From JAFMKE01 sp047621945 (GTDB lineage: Bacteria; Bacteroidota; Bacteroidia; Chitinophagales; UBA8649): 38,089 nt of DNA. The notes under the pieces were generated by a model. The model made no database searches. It saw only the letters and a list, made by a program, of their open reading frames with translations, and was not told where the DNA came from. The stretch lies in assembly GCA_047621945.1 (NCBI GenBank), contig JBLHMK010000008.1, positions 1 to 38,089 of the forward strand, written 5' to 3'. Of the stretch, positions 24,089 through 32,876 are shown in pieces (positions within the stretch are counted from its first letter, which is position 1; the number at the start of each line of letters is the position of its first letter). The position numbers were made by a program, and so were the translations under genes.

Positions 24089-24563
24089 TTTGAATCGCGT
24101 TTTTATTAATTTTACTAATTCTACAACTGCTACAATAACCAAACATATTTAGCGAATGATGCGTTATTTCAAAATCTAGCAAGCCACCCATTAAATTCTT
24201 TATTTGTTGTATTCTAGGATCACAAAATTCGACAACTTTACCGCATTTTGCACATATGATATGATCATGCTGCTTATATCCATAAGATTTTTCATATTGC
24301 GCTAAGTTTTTACCAAACTGATGTTTTCTAATTAAGTCGCATGAGTTTAATAAATCTAGCGTATTATAAACCGTTGCTCTACTCACATTGAAATTTTTAT
24401 TCTTAATATCAATATACAAGGTTTCTGCTTCAAAGTGATCTTCTCTTGAATAAATCTCTTCCAGAATGGCGATACGTTCCGAGGTTTTACGCAATCCATT
24501 TTTCTCCAAATAAGTGGAAAATATATCCTTAACGGCTTCTATTGTATCTGTGTTTGCTAGCAA
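24075..24563 (-). CDS. Fur-family transcriptional regulator
   Basis: This 162-residue regulator has the winged-helix DNA-binding domain (about 15-85, with VSRATVYNTLDLLNSCDLI as the recognition region, ATVYNTLD) and the dimerisation domain with HDHIICAKCGK and GYCSSC, two CxxC pairs for a structural zinc. KQHDHI provides the regulatory-site histidines. The metal or signal sensed (Fe, Mn/peroxide, Zn) cannot be told. No in-frame ATG is found near the 5' end; the only fitting start is TTG at 24561-24563, because the upstream frame stops at a TAA. A -7 box (24568-24575) ends five bases before this start, so the message would be leaderless. Confidence 0.9.
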   Translation of the reverse strand: MLANTDTIEAVKDIFSTYLEKNGLRKTSERIAILEEIYSREDHFEAETLYIDIKNKNFNVSRATVYNTLDLLNSCDLIRKHQFGKNLAQYEKSYGYKQHDHIICAKCGKVVEFCDPRIQQIKNLMGGLLDFEITHHSLNMFGYCSSCRISKINKNAIQNGNK

Positions 24564-24567
24564 GGCA

Positions 24568-24575
24568 CAAATTTA
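24568..24575 (-). promoter_or_regulatory. -7 promoter box for the Fur-family gene
   Basis: On the minus strand TAAATTTG matches TAnnTTTG exactly and lies 5 bases before the TTG start at 24563. It is between rel (stop 24614) and the regulator, so fur-STAS-purA-pabB could be transcribed independently from rel. Confidence 0.5.
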
Positions 24576-24613
24576 AAGATTTTTATAGAGTTAGTTATCA
24601 AAAGTATTAACAT

Positions 24614-26857
24614 TTATACACTTTGCTCTTCTTCTACCTCAAAGCGAGTAATAGATACTAATCCTTCAATAGCTTTCATCTGGCTTATTACAATTTCAAG
24701 TTCCTCACTATCCGTAACATATAGCATAATCTTTCCTTCATAAATTCCATCTTTACTTTCGAAAGAAATAGATTTCATATTTATGGATAGGTTGTTAGTA
24801 ATTATTTCGGACACCCTACTAATGACTCCCATACTATCTATTCCGTTTAATTTAAGTCCCGTAAGGAATGCTACGTCTCGTTGGTTGTTCCATTTCGTTT
24901 TCACAACTCGATAACTATACTTAGACATTAATTGTACCGAATTAGGGCAGTTAGTTCGATGAATCTTAATGCCGTCATTTATGGTAATAAAACCAAATAC
25001 ATCATCTCCTGGAATTGGATTGCAACAGGGAGCAAATGAATAATCTAGCTGATCGGAACTTTGTCCCATAATAATCAGCTCTGCGTTCTTGGTAAGTGTT
25101 TTAGCTACAGTTTCCTCAAAATTATATTTCTTACTTTGAACTTTTGGTTTGTTAGCCTTAACCACACCATGAATGACTTCTAAATTCTTTAAATCTCTCA
25201 GTTTTATCTTGTTCTTAGCTACCGCAACGAATAAATCTAAGGGAGAAGTAAATTTGAAATAATTGGTTATCGTCCAATAATTTTCATCTATAGAATTGAT
25301 TTTAAGTTGTTTGAATTTTCTTTCGAGAATTTGTTTGCCATCATCCGCTACTAGTCGCAATTCCTCGTTAACAGCCTTCTTTATAGCCCCTTTAGCTTTC
25401 CCCGTAACAACAAAGCTTAACCAATCTTCACTTGGCTTTTGCTTTTTTGAGGTAAGGATTTCAATTTGATCTCCTGTCTTTAGGACATAACTAAGTGGTA
25501 CTAATTTTTGATTCACCTTAGCTCCGATACATTTATCTCCAATATCAGAATGGACATCATAGGCAAAGTCCAATGACGTGGCATCTCTCTTCAAACGTTT
25601 CAAGTCACCCTTTGGCGTGAAAACAAAAATTTCGGCACTGAATAAATTCATCTTGAAGTTGTTTACCATCTCCAAGGCATTTTGCGATTTATCGTTTAAT
25701 AAGGATTGTATACTAGCCAACCATTGGTCTACCCCGTCATCTGATGATATATTTGTGGCTCCTTCTTTATACTTCCAATGCGCGGCAACTCCTTTTTCTG
25801 CAATCTCATGCATTCGTTTTGAACGAATCTGTACTTCTACCCACTTCCCTTTAGGGCCCACCACAGTGGTATGTAAAGCTTCATATCCATTTGACTTAGG
25901 ATTAGAAATCCAGTCGCGCAAACGATTTGGATTCGGTCTGTACATATCTGATATAACAGAATAAACATTCCAACAATCACTTTTCTCTTTCTTTTCTTTA
26001 CTGTTTACAATAATTCTAATGGCAAATAAATCATAGACCTCCTCAAAGCTTACGCTTTGCTTCTTCATTTTATTCCAAATAGAATGAATAGACTTAGGTC
26101 GACCAAATATTTCTAAATCTAACTTCTTTGCCTCAAAGAGATCATTTAGTGGCGTAATAAAGTTATTAATGAATCTATTTCTAGATCGTTTGGTTTCATT
26201 TAATTTATGGGCAATAAACCTATACATATCGGGCTCCCGATACTTCATTGACAAATCTTCTAACTCTGATTTAACCGCATAAAGTCCCATTCTATGAGCA
26301 ATTGGAGCATAGAGAAAATCAGTTTCTGATGCTATCTTCAACTGTTTATCTCTTGGCATACTATCCAGCGTACGCATATTGTGCAAGCGATCAGCGAGTT
26401 TAATCAAGATTACTCGTATATCATCGGTAAGCGTAAGTAAAAGTTTTCTGAAATTTTCAGCTTGGATAGAACTATTCAAGTCAAAGACTCCTGATATTTT
26501 AGTTAAGCCATTTATAATTTTAGCCGTGTTTTTGTCAAATGCATTCTCTACATCTTCAAGAGTAAGCTCGGTATCTTCAACCGTATCATGCAGCAGTGCA
26601 CATATAATAGAAGTATTACCCAAACCGATTTCCTCACTTACAATTCGCGCTACAGCTATTGGATGATAGATATATGGTTCACCAGACTTTCGACGCATCC
26701 CTGCATGGTATTCAATAGCCATTTCAAAGGCTTGACGAATCCGTTCTACATCCCCTTTTTGAAGCTTATGTTTAACCTTTCCTAGCAGGTGCCGGTATTG
26801 CTTAGCTATCTCCTTTTTCTCTTCGGTACTGAGGGTTATGTCTCTTGTTTCGGGCAT
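24614..26857 (-). CDS. rel: Bifunctional (p)ppGpp synthetase/hydrolase
   Basis: This 747-residue RelA/SpoT homologue makes and degrades the stringent-response alarmones. Order: HD hydrolase domain (about 30-185), with HHAGMRRKSGEPYIYHPIAVA-like block (GMRRKSGEPYIYHPIAVA) and the HD box ALLHDTVEDTELT, then the synthetase domain (about 225-345, with DLFAIRIIV, NPKSNGYEALHTTV and VEVQIRSKRMHEIAEKGVAAHWKYKE), TGS (about 395-455, IFVFTPKGDLKRLKRDATSLDFAYDVHSDIG in two parts), a zinc-finger-like region with APCCNPIPGDDVFGFI and HRTNCPN, and a C-terminal ACT domain. Both enzymatic domains appear intact. It heads the minus-strand unit with fur, STAS, purA and pabB; control of purine synthesis and stringent response by nearby genes is an appealing link but not proved. 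Confidence 0.95.
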   Translation of the reverse strand: MPETRDITLSTEEKKEIAKQYRHLLGKVKHKLQKGDVERIRQAFEMAIEYHAGMRRKSGEPYIYHPIAVARIVSEEIGLGNTSIICALLHDTVEDTELTLEDVENAFDKNTAKIINGLTKISGVFDLNSSIQAENFRKLLLTLTDDIRVILIKLADRLHNMRTLDSMPRDKQLKIASETDFLYAPIAHRMGLYAVKSELEDLSMKYREPDMYRFIAHKLNETKRSRNRFINNFITPLNDLFEAKKLDLEIFGRPKSIHSIWNKMKKQSVSFEEVYDLFAIRIIVNSKEKKEKSDCWNVYSVISDMYRPNPNRLRDWISNPKSNGYEALHTTVVGPKGKWVEVQIRSKRMHEIAEKGVAAHWKYKEGATNISSDDGVDQWLASIQSLLNDKSQNALEMVNNFKMNLFSAEIFVFTPKGDLKRLKRDATSLDFAYDVHSDIGDKCIGAKVNQKLVPLSYVLKTGDQIEILTSKKQKPSEDWLSFVVTGKAKGAIKKAVNEELRLVADDGKQILERKFKQLKINSIDENYWTITNYFKFTSPLDLFVAVAKNKIKLRDLKNLEVIHGVVKANKPKVQSKKYNFEETVAKTLTKNAELIIMGQSSDQLDYSFAPCCNPIPGDDVFGFITINDGIKIHRTNCPNSVQLMSKYSYRVVKTKWNNQRDVAFLTGLKLNGIDSMGVISRVSEIITNNLSINMKSISFESKDGIYEGKIMLYVTDSEELEIVISQMKAIEGLVSITRFEVEEEQSV

Positions 26858-26956
26858 GTAATTGTATAGCTTTGTAATTACTGCTAAACTAATAAATAAA
26901 GCTCAACTAGAAAATGCTTTTATTCAAATTCTAAAAAAAAAGAAAGAAAAGAGGAA

Positions 26957-26991
26957 TTTTAATGCATAAAAACAAAAAAAAATTATCTTTG
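26957..26991 (+). promoter_or_regulatory. Promoter of tRNA-Leu and possibly tig-clpPX
   Basis: TATCTTTG (26984-26991) is an exact TAnnTTTG box; 19-20 bases upstream is TTTTAATG (26957-26964), a loose -33. Transcription would begin about 20-25 bases before the tRNA. An A-rich tract lies between the two boxes. Confidence 0.6.
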
Positions 26992-27022
26992 CACCCGCTT
27001 AACAAGCTAAAATCTTTTACAT

Positions 27023-27104
27023 GCGGGTATGGTGGAATTGGTAGACACGCTAGATTTAGGATCTAGTGCCGCAAGGCGTGGGGGTTCGACTCCCTTTACC
27101 CGCA
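27023..27104 (+). tRNA. tRNA-Leu (anticodon TAG)
   Basis: The 82-base RNA has acceptor arms GCGGGTA (27023-27029) and TACCCGC (27097-27103) plus discriminator A, a D loop with GGTAGACACGC, anticodon stem CTAGA/TCTAG with loop TTTAGGA (anticodon TAG, leucine), a long class II variable arm (GTGCCGCAAGGCGTG) and a T loop TTCGACT. CCA is not encoded. It lies 49 bases before tig, and read-through into tig is plausible. Confidence 0.95.
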
Positions 27105-27153
27105 CTCTTTAAAGTAAACTCTCAAGAATTATTCAAAATTAAAATTACTATCT

Positions 27154-28512
27154 GTGCAAATTACTCAAGAAAATGTAGATAGCTTAAATGCTATTCTGAA
27201 ACTTAAAGTAAAGAAAGAAGATTACGAATCAAAGATTCTTCAATCTCTTAATGATTACCGTAAGAAGGTGGACTTGAAAGGTTTCCGTAAAGGACAAGTA
27301 CCCTTAGGTGTTATTAAAAAGATGTATGGTAATCACATTATGGCTGATACCGTTAATGACATCCTCAATGAGCAAGTGAATAACTACATCATTGAAAATA
27401 AATTAGACGTACTAGGTAATCCATTACCTAAAAATGGACAGTCTTTTGATATTGAGATTAACGACATTAAAGATTTTGACTTTGAATACGAAGTAGGACT
27501 TGCTCCAGAATTCGAATTAAGCTTCTTGAAAAAAACACCAACTCTTGATAAAGATGTAATTGATGTTACCTCTAAAATGATTGACGAGGAAATGGATAGA
27601 GTCCGCAAGCGTTATGGTAAAGTAGAAGAAGTTGTTGGCAAAATGCAAGACGACGATATGCTTACCCTACAATTTGACGAAATCGATGATGCTGGTGTTA
27701 AGGTTGAAAATGGAATTAGTCATTCTGCTCCTATCGCTTTAGATATGTTGAAAGACGAAAAGATTCGAAAGGAAGCAAAAGGATTAAAGAAAGGAGATAC
27801 CTTCACTATTGAGAACATAGAAAAGACTTTCGAAAAGAATAAAGAAGAATTAGCTAAACAAATCTTAAACTTAGATTTAGCGCCTGAAACATTACCTGCT
27901 GTTCAAGCTACTTTAGTAGATGTTAAAAGAGTTTTACCTGCAGAGATAACCGAAGACTTTCTTAAAACCGTATATGGTGAAGGAAGCGATGTAAAGGACG
28001 AAGCTGGAATGAAAGCAAACATTGAAACAGAGATCAAATCTTACTTCGCAAAACAAGAAGATTCTAGATTATATAATAAGCTAGCTGAGACTTTAATTGA
28101 AAAAACAGAGATGTCTTTCCCTGATGAGTTTTTGAAAAGATGGATCAAACTAACCAATGAGAAGCCAATTTCAGAAGAGCAAATTGAAACAGAGTACCCT
28201 GCATTCCAAAAGAACTTAAAGTGGAGTTTAATTGTTAAAAAGGTAAGTAAGGAAAATAATGTTGATGTAAGTATGGAAGAAGTGAAGCTAAGAACAGCTG
28301 ATCAAATCCGTCAACAAATGGCAAGCTATGGTATTCCGGACATGCCTGAGGAGGAAATGGAAAAATTTGTTCAGAATATGATGGCCAAGAAGGATCACTC
28401 TAGTCAAACGCGTGAAACCTTATTAGAAGAAAAATTATTTGATTTCTTTAAAGGACAGATAAAAACTAAAGATAAAAAAGTTAGTTTAGAAGAATTTCAC
28501 AAACAACAGTAG
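27154..28512 (+). CDS. tig: Trigger factor (ribosome-associated chaperone/prolyl isomerase-like)
   Basis: The 452-residue protein binds the ribosome and nascent chains. The N-terminal ribosome-binding domain contains the signature GFRKGQVPLGVIKKMYG (residues 43-59), corresponding to the GFRxGK tail that docks on L23. The middle part (about 155-260) replaces the FKBP-type domain and is weakly conserved, as usual in Bacteroidota; the C-terminal helical cradle ends near residue 440. It starts with GTG (27154-27156), and the family-like opening MQITQENVDSLNAIL supports this. It lies 9 bases before clpP, the classic tig-clpP-clpX order. Confidence 0.93.
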   Translation: MQITQENVDSLNAILKLKVKKEDYESKILQSLNDYRKKVDLKGFRKGQVPLGVIKKMYGNHIMADTVNDILNEQVNNYIIENKLDVLGNPLPKNGQSFDIEINDIKDFDFEYEVGLAPEFELSFLKKTPTLDKDVIDVTSKMIDEEMDRVRKRYGKVEEVVGKMQDDDMLTLQFDEIDDAGVKVENGISHSAPIALDMLKDEKIRKEAKGLKKGDTFTIENIEKTFEKNKEELAKQILNLDLAPETLPAVQATLVDVKRVLPAEITEDFLKTVYGEGSDVKDEAGMKANIETEIKSYFAKQEDSRLYNKLAETLIEKTEMSFPDEFLKRWIKLTNEKPISEEQIETEYPAFQKNLKWSLIVKKVSKENNVDVSMEEVKLRTADQIRQQMASYGIPDMPEEEMEKFVQNMMAKKDHSSQTRETLLEEKLFDFFKGQIKTKDKKVSLEEFHKQQ

Positions 28513-28521
28513 AGCTTTAAT

Positions 28522-29199
28522 ATGAAGAATTTTGAAAAAGAAGTAAGGGATTTTGCAACAAAACATAAAGGGATCAGTGGGTCTGTTTATGATGATTATG
28601 CATCTATTCACAACTACATGATTACTCCAAACATTATTGAAGAACGTAAGATGAACGCCGTAGCAATGGATGTTTTCTCTCGTTTGATGATGGATAGAAT
28701 CATTTTCTTAGGTGTTCCAATAGATGATACGGTAGCTAATATCGTTACTGCTCAATTATTATTCTTAGAATCAATTGATTCTAAAAGCGATGTTCAGATA
28801 TATGTGAATAGTCCAGGTGGTGGTGTTTATGCTGGTTTAGGTATTTATGATACCATGCAGTATATTTTGCCAGATGTGGCAACTATTTGTACAGGTATGG
28901 CTGCTTCAATGGGAGCTGTACTATTATGTGCTGGTACTAAAGGAAAAAGAACTGCTTTAAAACATAGCCGTGTAATGATTCACCAACCTTTAGGTGGTGC
29001 AGGTGGTAAAGCAAGTGATGTTCAAATCACTATCAACGAAATTAGAAAGCTTAAAAAAGAATTATACGACATTCTTAGTGAACATTCAGGTCAATCTTAT
29101 GAAAAGATTGAGCAAGATTCAGATAGAGATTTCTGGATGAAAGCAGATGAAGCAATGGAATACGGTATGATTGACGAAGTTTTAATTCGAAAAAAATAA
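28522..29199 (+). CDS. clpP: ATP-dependent Clp protease proteolytic subunit
   Basis: The 225-residue serine peptidase forms a 14-mer barrel with ClpX or ClpA-type ATPases. The triad is Ser129 in GMAASMGA, His154 in RVMIHQPLGG and Asp199 in EQDSDRDFWM. NSPGGGVYAGLGIYDTM is the usual substrate-binding block. The N-terminal extension of about 35 residues before the mature start is typical of Bacteroidota. It begins 9 bases after tig and is followed 33 bases later by clpX. Confidence 0.97.
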   Translation: MKNFEKEVRDFATKHKGISGSVYDDYASIHNYMITPNIIEERKMNAVAMDVFSRLMMDRIIFLGVPIDDTVANIVTAQLLFLESIDSKSDVQIYVNSPGGGVYAGLGIYDTMQYILPDVATICTGMAASMGAVLLCAGTKGKRTALKHSRVMIHQPLGGAGGKASDVQITINEIRKLKKELYDILSEHSGQSYEKIEQDSDRDFWMKADEAMEYGMIDEVLIRKK

Positions 29200-29232
29200 A
29201 ATCATTATATTCGTAGTCATCCAAACCTTCAC

Positions 29233-30477
29233 ATGAATAAAACCAATAAAATATCAACATGTTCGTTTTGTGGTAAGTCAAAAGCAGAAACCAAACTTTT
29301 GGTTTCTGGTTTAGACGCGAATATTTGTGATGCTTGCGTTGAGCAAGCTCAGCTTATCGTTATTGAAGAGATTAGTAAGAAAACTACCAAAAGTTTTCGA
29401 TTCTCATTACCCAAATCAATTAAGCCAAAAAATATTTCTTCTTTTCTAGATCAATATGTTATTGGACAAGAAGAAGCGAAGAAGATAATTGCCGTTGCGG
29501 TTTACAACCATTACAAACGATTGAATCAACTTAAAGATGAAGAAATTGAGATTGAAAAATCTAATATTCTTTTAGTTGGTCGAACTGGTACTGGTAAAAC
29601 ATTACTAGCCAAATCAATTGCTCGATTCTTAAACGTTCCTTTTACCATTGTAGATGCAACCGTATTTACTGAAGCAGGATATGTTGGAGAAGATGTAGAA
29701 AGTATTTTATCTCGCTTACTTCAAGTATCTGATTATGATATTCAAGCTGCAGAAAGAGGAATCATTTACATAGATGAAATTGATAAAATAGCTCGTAAGT
29801 CAGATAATCCATCTATTACGAGAGATGTGTCTGGTGAAGGTGTTCAGCAAGCACTCTTAAAGTTATTAGAAGGAACTGAAGTATTGGTTCCACCTCAAGG
29901 AGGAAGAAAGCATCCTGACCAAAAGATGGTTAAGGTGAACACTCAAAATATCTTATTTATCTGTGGAGGAGCTTTTGATGGCATTGAGAAAAACATTGCT
30001 AAGCGAATCAATACCTCTGTGTTAGGATTTCGATCTGAAGAAAAATCACAAGAAGCCGTAGATAAAGATAATCTACTTCAATACATTAATCCAGAAGATT
30101 TAAGAAGATTCGGTTTGATTCCTGAGTTAATAGGAAGAATACCTGTTGTATCTCATCTTAATCCTTTAGATAAAGAGGCTTTATATAATATACTTACTGT
30201 TCCAAAAAATGCTTTGGTTAAACAATACCAAAAGTTGTTTGAATCTGAAGATGTTGATTTCACATTCTCCGAGGGAGCTTTACAGTTCATTACAGACAAA
30301 GCATTGGAATACAAGCTTGGAGCAAGAGGATTAAGATCTATTTGCGAAGCTATAGTTACAGATGCCATGTTTGAGCTTCCTTCAGAAGAAGACATCAAAA
30401 GTTTTGAAGTTACTTTAGATTATGCTAAGGAAAAACTAAGCAAGTCTAAGTTAAGTAAACTGATTAAAGTAGCTTAA
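29233..30477 (+). CDS. clpX: ATP-dependent Clp protease ATPase subunit ClpX
   Basis: ClpX unfolds proteins and feeds them to ClpP. The 414-residue protein has the zinc-binding domain with Cys10, Cys13, Cys32 and Cys35 (CSFC and CDAC), Walker A GRTGTGKT, Walker B IIYIDEIDKIA, the pore-loop region VGEDVES, sensor 1 (LFICGGAF), the box VII arginine finger LRRFGLIPELIGRIPV and sensor 2 GARGLRS. Its stop TAA (30475-30477) abuts the stop codon of the minus-strand gene at 30478 with no base in between, leaving no room for a separate terminator. Confidence 0.97.
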   Translation: MNKTNKISTCSFCGKSKAETKLLVSGLDANICDACVEQAQLIVIEEISKKTTKSFRFSLPKSIKPKNISSFLDQYVIGQEEAKKIIAVAVYNHYKRLNQLKDEEIEIEKSNILLVGRTGTGKTLLAKSIARFLNVPFTIVDATVFTEAGYVGEDVESILSRLLQVSDYDIQAAERGIIYIDEIDKIARKSDNPSITRDVSGEGVQQALLKLLEGTEVLVPPQGGRKHPDQKMVKVNTQNILFICGGAFDGIEKNIAKRINTSVLGFRSEEKSQEAVDKDNLLQYINPEDLRRFGLIPELIGRIPVVSHLNPLDKEALYNILTVPKNALVKQYQKLFESEDVDFTFSEGALQFITDKALEYKLGARGLRSICEAIVTDAMFELPSEEDIKSFEVTLDYAKEKLSKSKLSKLIKVA

Positions 30478-30717
30478 TTAAATAGCTTCTAACTCATTAC
30501 TATTCTGCTTATTATAATCCATTATTAAACGAATGCTTGCATCGCTAGGCGAAGCTTTGCGCTGATCTAACAAACTTTTTATTGTCTGTAAACTATCGTT
30601 GGCTTCACTCAAGAACTCGTCAAAATTCAAGCTTAATTCGAAAGCTTGAACTTCTTCAGGAGCAAGTTCGTTATAATGGTAAAGGAATAAATCGTCGAGG
30701 GTAAAGTTTCTTTTCAT
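30478..30717 (-). CDS. Small acidic protein, possible anti-sigma-like regulator
   Basis: This 79-residue protein (starting MKRNFTLDDLFLYHYNELAPEEVQAFELSLNFDEFL) resembles the N-terminal part of Bacteroidota anti-sigma factor-like proteins, where a DLLLYLYNEL-like helix and a following acidic helix contact a sigma factor. The zinc Cys/His residues of a ZAS domain are absent. A TATTTTTG box on the minus strand (30758-30765) precedes the ATG by about 40 bases, which supports expression. The function remains unconfirmed. Confidence 0.7.
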   Translation of the reverse strand: MKRNFTLDDLFLYHYNELAPEEVQAFELSLNFDEFLSEANDSLQTIKSLLDQRKASPSDASIRLIMDYNKQNSNELEAI

Positions 30718-30757
30718 AGAAATATTTTTTGAGTAGTTTTAATTAAGAACGTCTCTT

Positions 30758-30765
30758 CAAAAATA
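30758..30765 (-). promoter_or_regulatory. -7 box for the small anti-sigma-like gene
   Basis: On the minus strand TATTTTTG matches TAnnTTTG and lies 41 bases before the ATG at 30717. Confidence 0.4.
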
Positions 30766-30835
30766 TATATTGTATAATGGGAAAGAAAAATTAAATTTTC
30801 ATCCCCTAGAAACCTTCTTAGCCAATTTAATTATT

Positions 30836-30843
30836 CATTTTTG
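30836..30843 (+). promoter_or_regulatory. Candidate -7 box for uvrB
   Basis: CATTTTTG is one base from TAnnTTTG and lies 8 bases before the ATG at 30852, which would give a nearly leaderless message. Confidence 0.3.
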
Positions 30844-30851
30844 TACTCACT

Positions 30852-32876
30852 ATGAAATTCGAACTTGTATCCAAATTTGAACCTAAAGGCGATCAACCTA
30901 AAGCGATTAATGAGCTTGTTAAAGGTGTTGAAACTCAAGTCGAAGCTCAGACCCTACTTGGAGTTACGGGTTCAGGTAAAACCTTTACTATTGCTAATTT
31001 AATAGAGCGTACCCAAAAACCCACTTTAATACTTACGCATAACAAAACCTTAGTAGCCCAGTTATATGGGGAATTCAAACAATTCTTTCCGAATAACGCC
31101 GTGGAGTATTTTGTATCCTATTACGATTACTATCAGCCAGAAGCCTATATGCCTTCTTCTGACACTTATATCGAGAAGGACTTACAAATCAATGAGGAGA
31201 TAGACAAGCTTCGATTGAGTACTACCGCTTCCCTCCTATCAGGAAGACGTGATGTTATTGTTGTTGCCTCTGTATCATGTATTTATGGCATGGGGAATCC
31301 TTCTGATTTTGCCAACGGGATCATTAAAATAGCAATTGGACAAATCATTAGTAGAAATACATTTCTATATGATTTAGTTTCCAGTTTATACAATCGAACA
31401 ATCACCGATTTCGCCCGAGCTACCTTCCGAGTAACAGGAGATACCGTGGACATCAATGTGCCTTATGCCGATTATGCGTATAGAGTAACTTTCTTTGGAG
31501 ATGAAATTGAAGAATTAACCCGCTTTGATGTAGGAACTGGTAAAACGGAAGCTGAATTAGAAGACATTACTATTTTTCCTGCCAACCTATATGTTGCCCC
31601 TAAGAATCAAATGACCTCTTTAGTTAACAACATCCAGGACGATTTACACAAACAAGTAGAATACTTTAATAGCATAGATAAACACTTGGAGGCTGCCCGC
31701 TTAAAAGAACGAGTGGAGTTTGATTTGGAGATGATTAAAGAGTTAGGCTATTGTTCTGGAATTGAGAATTACTCTAGATACTTAGACAAAAGAAATGAAG
31801 GTGAGCGACCATTCTGCTTAATTGATTACTTTCCCGATGACTTTTTGTTTGTAGTAGATGAGAGTCACGTTACGCTTCCTCAGGTTAGAGGGATGTATGG
31901 TGGAGATAGATCGAGAAAGACTAATCTTGTAGAATACGGATTTAGATTGCCCGCAGCATTAGATAATAGACCTTTAAACTTTCAAGAGTTTGAATCTATG
32001 ATGAAGCAAAGCGTCTTTGTAAGTGCTACGCCCAGTGATTACGAACTAGAACGAAGCGAAGGTGTCGTGGTAGAACAAGTAGTTAGACCTACAGGCTTAT
32101 TGGATCCTCCTATTGAAGTTCGACCAACACAAAATCAGATCGACGACTTGTTAGAAGAGATTCGCAAGCGTAGAGAGGTCAATGAACGAGTTTTAGTGAC
32201 TACGCTTACTAAGCGAATGGCTGAAGAACTTGCCAAGTATTTTGCTAAAATGGGTGTTCGTTGTCGCTATATTCACTCTGATATAGATACGCTAGAGCGA
32301 GTTGAGATTATTCGTGATTTGCGTTTAGGTAAATTTGATGTACTTATTGGAGTTAATTTACTTCGTGAAGGTTTAGATATACCTGAAGTTTCATTGGTAG
32401 CTATTCTAGATGCGGATAAAGAGGGCTTTTTGAGAAATAAACGAAGTATGATTCAAACGTCTGGTCGAGCCGCTAGGAATGCAAAAGGTTTTGTAATCAT
32501 GTATGCTGATAGAATGACGAAAAGCATGGCTGCTACTATTGAAGAAACTGAGCGTAGAAGAGAAACACAGATCAAATATAATTTAGAGCATAACATTACA
32601 CCGGAAACTGTTTTTAAATCAAGAGAAGAAATTATCAAATCAGGTTCGGTATTAGACTTTATGCACGGAGGGAAAGTTCCTGACATTATTGAGGCTAACC
32701 CAAATATAGCTGCCGAAGATGGGGAATCATACAAGTCTCCTACAGTCCTTCAAAAAAAGATAGATTCTGTTGAGAAAGCAATGAAGAAAGCAGCTGGCCA
32801 AAAAGATTTTTTAGAAGCCGCCCGTTTGCGCGATATGTTGATGAATTTGAAGGTGATTTACGCTGAAAAATTCTAG
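30852..32876 (+). CDS. uvrB: Excinuclease ABC subunit B
   Basis: UvrB is the DNA-loading helicase of nucleotide excision repair, working with UvrA and UvrC. The 674-residue protein has Walker A GVTGSGKT (37-44), the beta-hairpin region (YYDYYQPEAYMPSSDTYIEK), motif DESH (FLFVVDESHVTLPQ), SATPSDYE, LTKRMAEELA, LREGLDIPEVSLVAILDADKEGFLR, QTSGRAARN and a C-terminal UVR motif (about 630-665, QKDFLEAARLRDMLM). Both ends fit the family. Its stop overlaps the stop of the minus-strand OmpA gene by four bases (32873-32876). No other uvr gene is in the window. Confidence 0.97.
   Translation: MKFELVSKFEPKGDQPKAINELVKGVETQVEAQTLLGVTGSGKTFTIANLIERTQKPTLILTHNKTLVAQLYGEFKQFFPNNAVEYFVSYYDYYQPEAYMPSSDTYIEKDLQINEEIDKLRLSTTASLLSGRRDVIVVASVSCIYGMGNPSDFANGIIKIAIGQIISRNTFLYDLVSSLYNRTITDFARATFRVTGDTVDINVPYADYAYRVTFFGDEIEELTRFDVGTGKTEAELEDITIFPANLYVAPKNQMTSLVNNIQDDLHKQVEYFNSIDKHLEAARLKERVEFDLEMIKELGYCSGIENYSRYLDKRNEGERPFCLIDYFPDDFLFVVDESHVTLPQVRGMYGGDRSRKTNLVEYGFRLPAALDNRPLNFQEFESMMKQSVFVSATPSDYELERSEGVVVEQVVRPTGLLDPPIEVRPTQNQIDDLLEEIRKRREVNERVLVTTLTKRMAEELAKYFAKMGVRCRYIHSDIDTLERVEIIRDLRLGKFDVLIGVNLLREGLDIPEVSLVAILDADKEGFLRNKRSMIQTSGRAARNAKGFVIMYADRMTKSMAATIEETERRRETQIKYNLEHNITPETVFKSREEIIKSGSVLDFMHGGKVPDIIEANPNIAAEDGESYKSPTVLQKKIDSVEKAMKKAAGQKDFLEAARLRDMLMNLKVIYAEKF

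Noticed and set aside
27154..30477. New protease system at tig-clpP-clpX
   Set aside because: All three genes have complete standard motifs and the usual order.
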